Source of the DNA: a virus
IMG/VR virus record: IMGVR_UViG_3300020122_000238
Location: 211,301 to 275,300 of that record
Reading direction: 5' to 3' (one strand)
Length of the DNA stretch: 64,000 bases
Position numbers and translations under genes: made by a program. This document shows positions 32,634-40,842 of this stretch, one piece after another (position 1 is the first letter of the stretch; each line of letters opens with the position of its first letter). Below the pieces are notes generated by a model, which saw only the letters and a list, made by a program, of their open reading frames with translations, made no database searches and had not been told where the DNA came from.

Positions 32634-33321
32634 GCTCCCAGGCAGTGGGCCAGAAGATGTGGACCCTGGGGGTGGCCGGAGGGGGAGGGGGCTGCGTCGG
32701 CACCCCGGGAAGGTACCTCCCCATCAGAGAGGGGGTCTCGGTCGGATCGAACTCCGGGACTTCAACTCGACGTCGCATGTTTTCCAAAGCCCGCGTGTTG
32801 AAGACCATGTCCCCAACGTGTTCGTGAGCCGTTAACCCCTCGCCGGAAATCCGATCCATGGCGTCGAAGACCCGCTGGTCCTCTTCCTCTCGAAGACGCT
32901 CTTGCGCGAACATCTCTCGTGTCCTCACAACATCCTGCCACACAGTATTAGGGGCAACCTGCACGAAGGAGGGCGTAAACTCCTCTCGGAAAACCGAGTA
33001 CCTGGGGTCAGGAGAGGGTTCTCCAATCCCGTAGACGTTGCGGAACGTTTCTTGGGAGACGCACAGATCCACGTGGACCATACGCTCCATGATCTCCATT
33101 TCCTCCGATAGGTTGAGGGATGAGGGCAGCAAAGGAAGCAACTGTATGGGGGGTGCCGGTAGGATGGGGAGCGCCGGTAGGACCGGTAGGATGGGGAGCG
33201 CCGGTAGGACCGGTAGGAGCCCCATCCTCCTGATCACTTCATTCGCACGCTCACGTATGTCTTGGAGCACCAGATGCTCCAGAACTCGCCGGATGAGAGG
33301 GACACCATCACGAGGGGGCAT
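32605..33321 (-). CDS. C-tagged protein with Leu-Pro repeat, 238 aa
   Basis: Residues about 35-65 are a LPALPILPVL repeat encoded by a 27-bp tandem repeat; a helical middle and a proline linker (TQPPPPPATPRVH) lead to PTAWEQLLIDDDFD. TGTAGG is 7 nt from the ATG. Confidence 0.8.
   Translation of the reverse strand: MPPRDGVPLIRRVLEHLVLQDIRERANEVIRRMGLLPVLPALPILPVLPALPILPAPPIQLLPLLPSSLNLSEEMEIMERMVHVDLCVSQETFRNVYGIGEPSPDPRYSVFREEFTPSFVQVAPNTVWQDVVRTREMFAQERLREEEDQRVFDAMDRISGEGLTAHEHVGDMVFNTRALENMRRRVEVPEFDPTETPSLMGRYLPGVPTQPPPPPATPRVHIFWPTAWEQLLIDDDFD
33155..33220. repeat. 27-bp tandem repeat, about 2.4 units
   Basis: Units of GCCGGTAGGACC and GGTAGGATGGGGAGC encode the Leu-Pro-rich stretch of the minus-strand gene. 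Confidence 0.8.
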
Positions 33322-33328
33322 GGAGAGC

Positions 33329-33354
33329 CCTACACCACCTTTCCGCGGTGTAGG
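33329..33354. promoter_or_regulatory. Divergent -10 elements
   Basis: TGTAGG on minus (33329-33334), 7 nt from the ATG at 33321, and TGTAGG on plus (33349-33354), 8 nt from the ATG at 33363. Confidence 0.75.
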
Positions 33355-33362
33355 GCAGGAAG

Positions 33363-33836
33363 ATGGCTGACGAAGATCCGGATGATTTGAGCGCGGACTG
33401 GAAACTGATCGGAGGACCTCCGCCTCCTCCCGAAGAACCCCCTCCGATCAGTGCAACCGAAGCCATCGAGCGCATGGTGATGGCTTCGGTTCAGTACTTG
33501 GCCATCCTATCGGCAAGGGTGGAAAAGTCCCCATCCATCACCATACAGGTGCATCACAAGAAGGACGCAGAGGGGCAAATCGTCACGACCTGGTCTGCCC
33601 AATACCGCTCCGAGTCGAACCCAGCCATCAGCCTGGTCCCCAGTACGCAGTTCCCCACCATCGACGAAGCCGTTGAGAGCTTGCATAGCAACATGGCTAC
33701 CATGCTCTCGAATCAGTTGAGAGCATGGCAAAAAGAGGCGGCCTCGCACCAACAGCAGATGGAGGAGAAGTTCAAGATCGCTTCCTCCATCGCTACGATC
33801 TTGGGGAATTTAGGGGTTCCGCAGACGAAAGTCTAG
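33363..33836 (+). CDS. N-tagged helical protein, 157 aa
   Basis: MADEDPDDLSADWKLIG and PPPPPEEPPP form the leader. The rest has a beta segment and a C-terminal coiled coil (LRAWQKEAASHQQQMEEKFK). A 12-bp inverted repeat encodes residues near 35-45. Function unknown. Confidence 0.75.
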   Translation: MADEDPDDLSADWKLIGGPPPPPEEPPPISATEAIERMVMASVQYLAILSARVEKSPSITIQVHHKKDAEGQIVTTWSAQYRSESNPAISLVPSTQFPTIDEAVESLHSNMATMLSNQLRAWQKEAASHQQQMEEKFKIASSIATILGNLGVPQTKV

Positions 33837-33923
33837 CCTTACAGGCTACGTCTGTGTTACCCTCGCCTCGAAACCCTGCCAGATCAGCGCGATCTAGGGC
33901 AAAGCCGGTGTATAGGAGTACTC

Positions 33924-34349
33924 ATGAGCGAAGACCTGTATGATTTGGACAGCTATTGGGAGTTGAGGGTTCTACCTCCTCGGCCTCCCGAACCTGAGAT
34001 CGAAGCAGCGCCAGAACCCATTCAAGAACTCACTTTCACTCCGAGGGGAGTGTACTTGGGCCTATTCACAGCCCTACCCCAAGACACCAATGAGGGTGTG
34101 GAGCTTACCGATACCAGATACGCTCGCGCATCTGTGAATCCCAGATTCACATCAAACAGTAGGGGGGAATCGGTAGCTGAGATCACACACCGATTCCCCC
34201 CTATGAGCACTCCCGTGGTTGTGATGGGTGGGGGTCTTTGGGATGCCCCTGTGGGGGGCAATCTCCTCTACTTTTCAAGCCTAGCCGTGAATCTCCGCGT
34301 CGACCTCGGAATGAACGCGGAGATTCACCTCACCGTCTCTGCTGACTAG
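33924..34349 (+). CDS. N-tagged virion-type protein, paralogue of 27636, 141 aa
   Basis: MSEDLYDLDSYWELRVLPP and RPPEPE are the leader. The domain that follows has YLGLFTALP, YARASVNPRF, THRFPP, GGGLWDAPVGGNLLYFSSLA and matches the phage structural domain better than its paralogue. Two inverted repeats lie inside the gene. TATAGG is 7 nt from the ATG. Confidence 0.8.
   Translation: MSEDLYDLDSYWELRVLPPRPPEPEIEAAPEPIQELTFTPRGVYLGLFTALPQDTNEGVELTDTRYARASVNPRFTSNSRGESVAEITHRFPPMSTPVVVMGGGLWDAPVGGNLLYFSSLAVNLRVDLGMNAEIHLTVSAD
34160..34203. repeat. 15-bp inverted repeat inside a gene
   Basis: Arms 34160-34174 and 34189-34203 within the virion-type gene. Confidence 0.8.
34287..34328. repeat. 14-bp inverted repeat inside a gene
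   Basis: Arms 34287-34300 and 34315-34328, 14-nt loop, at the 3' end of the same gene. Confidence 0.8.
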
Positions 34350-34735
34350 AGCTGTACCTTCACCTGAGCGTAAGCGAGCGCATCGGCCCAGCCCTCTTCG
34401 GAGGCGGGAAAGCGAGCGGAAGGACCCGGGGCCTCCGTGGCGTCACGAGAAGCCTTCTTAGGGTCTCGGAAGTGCGGGTCGATGGTCCGCCAGCGCATCG
34501 CATTCAGAGACGAGACGCCCAGATAGACGAGGACCTTCACCCCCTCGTAACTGCATGTCTTGCAGTTGGGGTAGGACACCTTGATGACGAGGTGCCGTCC
34601 AACCGCAACTGCGTCCACGATTGTGTAGTTCTTGGCGTCGGGTGTCTTGGGCACGGAGGAGTAGCTTTCGTAGGGGTCTCTGTAGTCCTTGTGGCTGCTA
34701 CAGCTCGGGTCATTGGCGCTGTGTCGACAGGTCAT
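34346..34735 (-). CDS. Hypothetical protein, 129 aa
   Basis: Polar start with Cys (MTCRHSANDPSCSSH), a beta region with CKTC near residue 60 and a helical end. Its stop shares CTAG with the convergent gene. No tag. Confidence 0.7.
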   Translation of the reverse strand: MTCRHSANDPSCSSHKDYRDPYESYSSVPKTPDAKNYTIVDAVAVGRHLVIKVSYPNCKTCSYEGVKVLVYLGVSSLNAMRWRTIDPHFRDPKKASRDATEAPGPSARFPASEEGWADALAYAQVKVQL

Positions 34736-34759
34736 GGGCTCTCTTCAAGGGTAAGACGT

Positions 34760-34999
34760 TTAGACGTAACGTGGATCCCGCAAGTACGGAAACAGCTCTT
34801 GCATCGAACCAGGCTTGGCCGGAGGGAACCCTTCACCATCCGGCACCCCCAGCATCTTGCTGAAGTTCGGCTCGCCCGTTTCAGCCGCCATATCATTCAG
34901 GGTATCGGCGAAAGACGCTGCCAGATCCTCCGGAAGATCGGGGTTGGCGTCGATGGCCTTTTGTTCTGCGGGCGTCCAGTTCGTCGTCTTCATCGTCAC
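34760..34999 (-). CDS. Hypothetical protein, 79 aa
   Basis: GTG start overlapping the stop of the NAD-enzyme gene upstream (GTGA), so it is co-translated with it; an ATG two codons in is an alternative. Acidic helical protein of unknown role. Confidence 0.7.
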   Translation of the reverse strand: MTMKTTNWTPAEQKAIDANPDLPEDLAASFADTLNDMAAETGEPNFSKMLGVPDGEGFPPAKPGSMQELFPYLRDPRYV

Positions 35000-36129
35000 T
35001 TCGCCGTGTTGCGCAGCTCGGTCGAGCTGATGTCCCAGCGGCCCGGGACGTCCTTGAACAGAAAGACAAGGATGTCGACGACATCCTTGTGGGCGTAGAT
35101 GATGTCACTGCCCGTCTTGTACTCACCCTTGACGAGCCGACCGAGCACGTAAAAGCGCGTGCAGTGGGCCGAGAACTCCTCCAGCAAGGGCGCGACTTCG
35201 ATGCCCCACTTGGGGTCGAGCATCGTCGCCAGGGTGTCCGCCCCGAGCACGAAGGCAGCACCCGGGAAGGCCTTCGCCTTGTCGAGGAAGAGCGGGTCGT
35301 TCTCCGACAAGAGGTAGTTACGCCCTCGCATCCCAGCCACCCGTTGCAACAGCTCCGGGACCGTGACAGGCGTCTTGTGGACCGGGTTGATGGTGGTCAT
35401 GTGGACCAACGTCTGGTAGAACCTGTAGGCGAGAAGATGCGCTTCCCGGCCCCCCTTCTCGTGCCCATCATGGAAGGGATTGAAGCTCCCCGGGTAGATA
35501 AGGGTCGTCAGGGGGTTGATGTCCGCAGCCGTTCCGCGCGTCCCATCCGCCTTGAAGTAGGGGTGAGCGAAGAGACGAGCCCGCGCTTTGTCCATGGCCT
35601 CGATGGGCTCGAACTTCACCCCGAGGATGTCGGGGTCGACCGGGAGGCCCATCGCTCGCGAGAGGATGTTCAACCCCATCGAATCGGCGATCATCCCGTC
35701 CACCGTGCGCTGCTCCCAGCCCACTCCTTTGGGGATGACAGCGGAGGCGATGTAGCAGCCCCCATCACCGAAGGCCGCGACGAAGATCCGGTGATCTCCC
35801 CGGTGCTCCCGAGTCGAAGCGACCGAAGCAGCGAGGCCAATCCCGATTGCCTTCGAGCCAGGCTTCACGGCCCGGAGGTACGCGGTCATGGCGAGGTCGA
35901 GCGCGATGTTCTCGTCGCAGTACTTCTCGGGGATGAATCCGAGATGGCGCGCGGTGGCCTCGGGCTCGTACGGGAAGCACGCTTCGATGAAGAAGTTAGA
36001 AATGCCCGGAGGAGCCCAGAGGCGGGACTGGACCCCTGCTCCGGCCCCCGTGGCGATGACGACGACCCGTGGAGCGTCAGCCCCAAGGTCGCGGAGGATT
36101 TCGATGTTGCGTGTGGTGTTGGTGCTCAT
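34996..36129 (-). CDS. CinA/PncC-like NMN amidase fused to NadD-like adenylyltransferase
   Basis: Residues about 15-185 resemble the CinA C-terminal (PncC) domain, which converts NMN to nicotinate mononucleotide (PPGISNFFIEACFPYEPEAT, SKAIGIGLAASVAS). From about 215, LIYPGSFNPFHDGHEKG is the HxGH-type nucleotidyltransferase motif (FHDGH) and DISSTELRN the ISSTxxR motif of NadD. Together they would make NaAD from NMN. A bipartite promoter gives the start (TGTAGA, 9 nt). It is a candidate for NAD supply or repair during infection. Confidence 0.85.
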   Translation of the reverse strand: MSTNTTRNIEILRDLGADAPRVVVIATGAGAGVQSRLWAPPGISNFFIEACFPYEPEATARHLGFIPEKYCDENIALDLAMTAYLRAVKPGSKAIGIGLAASVASTREHRGDHRIFVAAFGDGGCYIASAVIPKGVGWEQRTVDGMIADSMGLNILSRAMGLPVDPDILGVKFEPIEAMDKARARLFAHPYFKADGTRGTAADINPLTTLIYPGSFNPFHDGHEKGGREAHLLAYRFYQTLVHMTTINPVHKTPVTVPELLQRVAGMRGRNYLLSENDPLFLDKAKAFPGAAFVLGADTLATMLDPKWGIEVAPLLEEFSAHCTRFYVLGRLVKGEYKTGSDIIYAHKDVVDILVFLFKDVPGRWDISSTELRNTAK

Positions 36130-36138
36130 GTTGTCGGC

Positions 36139-36166
36139 TCTACAAGACGAGAAAGCCACGGATCAA
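36139..36166 (-). promoter_or_regulatory. Promoter TTGATC-N16-TGTAGA
   Basis: On minus, -35 at 36161-36166 and -10 at 36139-36144, spacer 16 bp, 9 nt from the ATG at 36129. Confidence 0.8.
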
Positions 36167-36283
36167 CCAGGATTCTCTTCGGGGTTGTGGGTCCCCACAG
36201 AGATCGGACCAGTGGCGTCGATGTAGCATAGCCTAACCTTCCAGGGCTTCCTTCTCCCGAAGGACATGGTGCTTTGGGGCACC

Positions 36284-36562
36284 TTAAAAATCGTCGTCTT
36301 CCAAGAGGAAGGCCACATGTGGGGGAGGCAGAAGCCGTAACCGACTCACGAGCACGCCTGCATGTGTCGTCTCCCCATACTGAAGATCCAGGGGGCATAC
36401 AGTGACCCACCCCTTCTGGAAATGATACCCGGGAGTGGAGTTGTCGCGCACTCCCGAAATCAATCGAACTTTTCTCCCCTGCCAACTATAACCCAAGCGA
36501 CCTTCGACGATGTATATCTCGGGAGAAAAGTTGGCACGTGGTTGAGGACAGTCTTCGCTCAT
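36284..36562 (-). CDS. C-tagged hypothetical protein, 92 aa
   Basis: Small beta protein ending LPPPHVAFLLEDDDF, a tag that keeps the acidic end and a proline linker but lacks Trp. ATGA overlap couples it to the previous gene. Confidence 0.75.
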   Translation of the reverse strand: MSEDCPQPRANFSPEIYIVEGRLGYSWQGRKVRLISGVRDNSTPGYHFQKGWVTVCPLDLQYGETTHAGVLVSRLRLLPPPHVAFLLEDDDF

Positions 36563-36783
36563 TTGCGGTGGAAGACCTTGATCTCCCCCTCGGTCTCTTC
36601 GACGGAAGCCAGCATTTGCAGGGCTTCTTGGGCGGTTCGGACCTTCTCCCGAGTGCTGTAGGTGAAGGCCCAAGATCGTACGTCAACCCATCCGTCGGTA
36701 TCCCCCGCCCACCAATACCTCCGAGCCCAGCGATTGGCGGCAGAGGTATCAACACGCACATCTCGACGGATGATGTAGAGCAT
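36559..36783 (-). CDS. Hypothetical protein, 74 aa
   Basis: Trp/Arg-rich beta start (NRWARRYWWAGDTDG) and a helical second half. Lies 3 nt after the DUF4419 gene and is probably in its transcript. Confidence 0.7.
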   Translation of the reverse strand: MLYIIRRDVRVDTSAANRWARRYWWAGDTDGWVDVRSWAFTYSTREKVRTAQEALQMLASVEETEGEIKVFHRK

Positions 36784-36786
36784 GGA

Positions 36787-37878
36787 CTACTTCGCAGCCG
36801 GCTCGTCGCGCACAGCCCAGCCGATGGCCGGACGCACGATGAGGCTCTCCTCGTTCTGTGATACGCCAACGAAGCCCCCGAGGAACTCCATCTCGAACTT
36901 CGCGTCGTAGTAGAGCCAGGTGAACGGGACCTTCGAGAGACCGAGCGAGAAATCGGAGGGGTTGGGCCCTCCGCACATGTCCCCGATGCCCCGGGACCAC
37001 TTGTCGAGCGCGCGGTTCTTCCCGCGCGTGAGGTACGGGAAGAGCACGTTGATCCAACCCGTCACGTACGGCCCGCCGCTACCCCCGCCCTCATGGTAGA
37101 AGCTCTCCCAGAACTTGGGGTCGGCCTTACCTTCGGCCGACTCGATGACCTTGTCCAACACGGGGAGCAGCGCGTCAATCCACCACCCAAGGTCGTACTC
37201 CGCGAGGACCGCTGCCCGCGCCTTGACCCGACGCCAGTCTTCCACGGTGCCGAGCAGGGTGATCTCCGGGATGCCGCATGCCGTCCGCATGCCGTATGTG
37301 AAGTAGGCGCTCATGGCGTCCATGAGGACAATCTCGGAGGCCGCCTTCTCGATCAGGCCGGTCGTCGAGAAGTCCGCAACGATGAGGTCACGGGTCTTGC
37401 CGATGTGCTGGGCGAGCTGGTCAGAGAACTCACCGAAGGCTCCCGGCCAATCATTATCGGCGGAGCCCTTCACGAAGAAGTCCCGCACGACCTCGATGTG
37501 CTCCTTCCCCTCGTGCTTGACGAAGCGGCTCCGGAGCTTCTCCGCATTCTCATTGACATGGGCCGCGAAGCCCTGCGCGATGCAGAGCCAGAAGTCGTCC
37601 GGGCTCAGGGCGAACGGGTAGTGGTGATCGAAGGCGATGTGGACAGCCGAGATGAAGGGGTTGATGCTGACGGTGTCCCCTTTTCTCTCCGACTTGCGGG
37701 TTCCGATGAGGGTCTCCGAGCTGGAGGCCGCTGCTTCGGGGGGAGCACCCCCAACGAGCCGGTGAATGGCTTCACCAACGGCAATACCGGCATCATAGGG
37801 CCGGTATTTGTTTTTGATCTGGGTGTACGGAGCTTCCGCGAGGGCGATCTTTTTGATCGTGGCTTTGAAGGTCTGCAT
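36787..37878 (-). CDS. DUF4419 protein, 363 aa
   Basis: DUF4419 blocks are clear: PDDFWLCIAQGFAAHVN, ITLLGTVEDWRRV, LPVLDKVIES, DPKFWESFY and GWINVLFPYL. The family is widespread in fungi and bacteria, with no known activity that I can name. TGTAAG is 8 nt from the ATG. It sits near the NAD-related genes. Confidence 0.85.
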   Translation of the reverse strand: MQTFKATIKKIALAEAPYTQIKNKYRPYDAGIAVGEAIHRLVGGAPPEAAASSSETLIGTRKSERKGDTVSINPFISAVHIAFDHHYPFALSPDDFWLCIAQGFAAHVNENAEKLRSRFVKHEGKEHIEVVRDFFVKGSADNDWPGAFGEFSDQLAQHIGKTRDLIVADFSTTGLIEKAASEIVLMDAMSAYFTYGMRTACGIPEITLLGTVEDWRRVKARAAVLAEYDLGWWIDALLPVLDKVIESAEGKADPKFWESFYHEGGGSGGPYVTGWINVLFPYLTRGKNRALDKWSRGIGDMCGGPNPSDFSLGLSKVPFTWLYYDAKFEMEFLGGFVGVSQNEESLIVRPAIGWAVRDEPAAK

Positions 37879-37904
37879 GAGGACCTCTTACACCAAGACG
37901 ACCC

Positions 37905-38234
37905 TCAAGAGAGGAAGAAAAAGTCCACCCTTTTGCCCTCGAACTCCCAAACCTCGACGATCTTCTCATCCTGAGACCCCAAGCTCCGCCACCTCGCCTG
38001 GACGATGTCCTTGTCGTAGAGCTTCTTCAGCCCAGCGCCTCGAAGGATCTGTTCCACCCAGAGCTTGTCCTGATCAGCGGACGACGCCGGGTAGACGATC
38101 AGATCCATGTCTTTGGTGCTCGACCCCTTGATCAAAACACTCCCCGTCAAGCCGAGATAGTACCTCGGCTTGAGAAGCTCGGAAAGCGTGAGAATGAAGG
38201 TCAGGCCGGAATCTCGATCCCAGGTGATAGGCAT
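37905..38234 (-). CDS. Nucleotidyltransferase-fold protein, 109 aa
   Basis: LTGSVLIKGSSTKDMDLIVYP fits the GS...DxD motif of small nucleotidyltransferases; the final KRVDFFF may supply the third Asp. It is short, as MNT/antitoxin-type members are. TGTAGC is 8 nt from the ATG. Confidence 0.7.
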   Translation of the reverse strand: MPITWDRDSGLTFILTLSELLKPRYYLGLTGSVLIKGSSTKDMDLIVYPASSADQDKLWVEQILRGAGLKKLYDKDIVQARWRSLGSQDEKIVEVWEFEGKRVDFFFLS

Positions 38235-38257
38235 CCCCAGGGGCTACACCAACCAGG

Positions 38258-39070
38258 TCAGAGCGATTCCGTCTCAAGCCACCAAAAATGAGGCAAGTAC
38301 TCTGCGGGTACGAATGGAGATTGACGTCCAGCCACTCGCATAGGTTGGAAATTCACCAGAAGGCGAAGCAAGGTTTCGAACTCCCAAGGTTCTGGTGTTT
38401 TGGGGTCCTTGAGCCATTCTTCAATGAAACCGCGCTGCTCGTATCGAAATCTGGACAGAAAAACTCTTGTCTCAAGAAGTTTGTGCGCCGCGACCATCTG
38501 ATCATAGGCAAGAGCATCCAGTCGAGCCTGCATCTCTACAGAGATGCAGGCTTCCGGCACTCGAAGTCGGAAGCGTTCGGGAACAACAGTTTGAGGGTTC
38601 CAGTCTTCAAGACCCAAGGATGCTCGAAGTTCATTGATATAGGACAGCAGAGAAGAAGACAGACGAAACAATTCTCGTGTCCCCTCCACATAGATCCAGT
38701 CCGACGAAAACCGACTGTGGAGGAGTTTTTCGTCCTCCATGTCTCCTGTTACCCATGCCAGAAGCTCAATCTTGCGCGTCGATGACGACTGTATATTGTT
38801 CAGTCGTTGATGTATGTTGGTGGCAAATCCAATCTTTACCACGTCCGCATCAAGTCGAACAATGTATACCCCTGTAGCTTTTGGCCGAGGGTAAATAGGC
38901 GCGTCCAACTGTGCGGGCATCAATGTGTGCATGGCCCTGCGCCAATAAAAAAGACATGCTGCACATGTGAAGGATACCCAATATCCGTGCCCCTCATGCA
39001 CCTCAACGGTCGTTGAGGTGCATGAGGGGCACGGAGGGGTAAGCGCGGGCGGGAAGAAAACAAGAACCAC
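38258..39070 (-). CDS. GIY-YIG endonuclease with N-terminal zinc ribbon, 270 aa
   Basis: An N-terminal CPSC...C-AAC zinc site is followed by GVYIVRLDADVVKIGFATNIHQRLNNIQ and LLHSRFSSDWIYVEGTRELF, a GIY-YIG-type (T5orf172-like) nuclease core. A helical C-terminal region may recognise DNA. The GTG start is 7 nt after TGTAGG. Two inverted repeats (24 and 13 bp) lie inside it. Confidence 0.85.
   Translation of the reverse strand: MVLVFFPPALTPPCPSCTSTTVEVHEGHGYWVSFTCAACLFYWRRAMHTLMPAQLDAPIYPRPKATGVYIVRLDADVVKIGFATNIHQRLNNIQSSSTRKIELLAWVTGDMEDEKLLHSRFSSDWIYVEGTRELFRLSSSLLSYINELRASLGLEDWNPQTVVPERFRLRVPEACISVEMQARLDALAYDQMVAAHKLLETRVFLSRFRYEQRGFIEEWLKDPKTPEPWEFETLLRLLVNFQPMRVAGRQSPFVPAEYLPHFWWLETESL
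38525..38552. repeat. 13-bp inverted repeat in the GIY-YIG gene
   Basis: Arms 38525-38537 and 38540-38552 with a 2-nt loop. Confidence 0.75.
38986..39035. repeat. Perfect 24-bp inverted repeat in the GIY-YIG gene
   Basis: Arms 38986-39009 and 39012-39035, 2-nt loop, coding for the zinc-ribbon segment CPSCTSTTVEVHEGHG. Confidence 0.9.
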
Positions 39071-39078
39071 GAGGACAC

Positions 39079-39633
39079 CTACACCAAGGCTGCCCTCAAA
39101 TATCCGGTGGCAGTCTCCAGACGCTCCAAAGTGTCCCCCAGCAAACCAAGCGCCAGATTGCAGCTATGACAGAGAAGACCCCGGACCTTGCCCGTTGTGT
39201 GGCAGTGGTCGACGGCCCAAGAGGAGTTGTCCTTCTGTCCAGGTTTGTCTGCTCGGCAAATGGCACAACGTCCGCCTTGAGCTTCAAGCATCCTGGCGTA
39301 GTCGTCAGGGGTCAAGCCCTTCTTCTTGAGTCGTGAAACCCACGACTTGTAAGTGTTTTCGTTGCGATGCCCCTTCCGATACTCTTGGGCCTCAACGAGG
39401 TGCTCAGAATGGTACTTGCGCATCCGAGCCCGACGAGCATCAGAATTCTCGTGGTATCTGCGGTTGTTGTCCGAGATGCGCTTCTCGTGGTGCTTCCTGA
39501 AGTCGGCCTTCGATTGGAGGCGACGACAAGGCGGGCACCTCGATTGCGGCTTCATCACGCCGCGTTTCTTGATGAGACCGAAGACTTCCAACGGGAATGG
39601 GAGGGTACAGCCGGGGCAGATTTTCTCTTCCAT
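39079..39633 (-). CDS. EndoVII-like HNH homing endonuclease, 184 aa
   Basis: CPGC and CPPC form a zinc site, a basic helical linker follows, then the EndoVII core (GRCAICRAD, AVDHCHTTGKVRGLLCHSCNLALG). It is the intact relative of the broken gene at 17947. Its stop, GTG TAG, is in the promoter of the GIY-YIG gene, so two endonuclease genes stand in tandem. Confidence 0.9.
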   Translation of the reverse strand: MEEKICPGCTLPFPLEVFGLIKKRGVMKPQSRCPPCRRLQSKADFRKHHEKRISDNNRRYHENSDARRARMRKYHSEHLVEAQEYRKGHRNENTYKSWVSRLKKKGLTPDDYARMLEAQGGRCAICRADKPGQKDNSSWAVDHCHTTGKVRGLLCHSCNLALGLLGDTLERLETATGYLRAALV

Positions 39634-39684
39634 TCTGACAAGCGGCTCGTATTAATGAGAAACCACGCCAGAATGATGAGAAAC

Positions 39685-40230
39685 CTAAAGCCAGGTCAAC
39701 GCGATGCCATTACAAATCAAATGGCAAGTATTATCACAAATGATGAGGAGCCAGACGGAGAGCCACATCGGCCGGTCCTTGTGGTAGCCCGTCCCGACGC
39801 AGTCCGACCACATATAGTTGCGGACCATGGGCTTCTCGCTGGGGATATCCGAAGGGTCCATGTGCGTGCAAGTGCCGCATTTACGACAGGCTTTGATACC
39901 GCTGGGAGGAGCATCATGCTCTGTGAGGCTCACGCAGACCGCACAGAAGGTATCCCGTCGGTAGGTCGGAGCAAGCCACTTCGGAGCGAGGAAGTTTTTC
40001 GCCCAACAGACGTAGCGGGCGAGCCGGAAGCGGTCGATGAGGAAGTGGGTGAGGATGATGAACGCGAGCGCAGGGAGCGAACGCGTGATGAAGAGGAACG
40101 GTAGGCTGTAGCTCAGCGCATGAGCCGCAGCCGGAACCGAACTCTTCGTTTTTTCTTGAGCTTGCCAATCACTTTGTAAAAGGTAGTCCCCCACCAAGTG
40201 ACAAAGAAGCGCATCAGCAGTTAGAAACAT
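39685..40230 (-). CDS. DUF3307-like membrane protein with Cys insert, 181 aa
   Basis: HLVGDYLLQSDWQAQEK is the DUF3307 hallmark, followed by membrane helices (PFLFITRSL, ALAFIILTHFLIDRF). A Cys-rich insert (FCAVCVSL, CRKCGTCTH) splits the fold and a last helix (LSVWLLIICDN) ends it. Likely an inner-membrane protein of unknown role. Confidence 0.75.
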   Translation of the reverse strand: MFLTADALLCHLVGDYLLQSDWQAQEKTKSSVPAAAHALSYSLPFLFITRSLPALAFIILTHFLIDRFRLARYVCWAKNFLAPKWLAPTYRRDTFCAVCVSLTEHDAPPSGIKACRKCGTCTHMDPSDIPSEKPMVRNYMWSDCVGTGYHKDRPMWLSVWLLIICDNTCHLICNGIALTWL

Positions 40231-40726
40231 TTTCTATCCTTTGATGGGGGCAAGTACCCCCAAATCGAGTCGACCAATTGCAGTTCATGCAGAGCACCGT
40301 ATACCCTTCCTGGGGCCATCCCTTGTTTCGTAGGTCCCGGTAGGTATTCGATCCCCCTCCCACCTGTTTGCGATGGGAGGCCCCGTCCCTATTCAAATGC
40401 TCCAGGGTCAAAAACTCTTCGCACTCCTCACCGCAGCACTTACAGGAGCCCCCATAAGCAGCAATCATCTCTCGCTTCAAACGGAGAAATGACGCGTGAC
40501 TGCTCTGTCGAGCTTCCTCTGGGTGCTCTTTTCTGAAGCGCAGTTGGGCTGCGTTATTTCTTTCGCGTTTTTTGGGGTCTGACAGGTATGTCTGCCTATA
40601 GACAGCCTGCTTTGTCTTGAAACAGGCTTTACACCAAGGTTGACGGCCATCCTTGGACCCCTTACGAGGCGGGAAAGTATCCGTGGGGAAGGGATCTCCA
40701 CAGGTGCGGCAGTTTTTGAGAGGCAT
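40214..40726 (-). CDS. HNH endonuclease with zinc ribbon, 170 aa
   Basis: CRTCGDPF and CKAC form an N-terminal zinc site. The core GSCKCCGEECEEFLTLEHLNRDGASHR and LCMNCNWS is a diverged HNH of phage type. An upstream GGTGTAG with a hairpin near 40775-40806 suggests a structured leader. It overlaps the next gene by 17 nt. Confidence 0.85.
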   Translation of the reverse strand: MPLKNCRTCGDPFPTDTFPPRKGSKDGRQPWCKACFKTKQAVYRQTYLSDPKKRERNNAAQLRFRKEHPEEARQSSHASFLRLKREMIAAYGGSCKCCGEECEEFLTLEHLNRDGASHRKQVGGGSNTYRDLRNKGWPQEGYTVLCMNCNWSTRFGGTCPHQRIENVSNC

Positions 40727-40842
40727 GTCTACAAACAGACAGCCGTATAATTGGAGTACCGCAATCTCCGATGAGTTGAGCGGCAGTAAAAATCATACCG
40801 CTCAACTACACCAGCTACGAGACAATCAGAGGGAAGCCCCGT

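Noticed and set aside
33155-33220. Tandem repeat as a replication iteron set
   Set aside because: The 27-bp units encode an in-frame Leu-Pro stretch and there is no AT-rich or DnaA-like context.
35089-36231. Long plus-strand open frame (380 codons)
   Set aside because: It is antisense to the PncC-NadD fusion with clear motifs; its product is Arg/Val-rich without domains.
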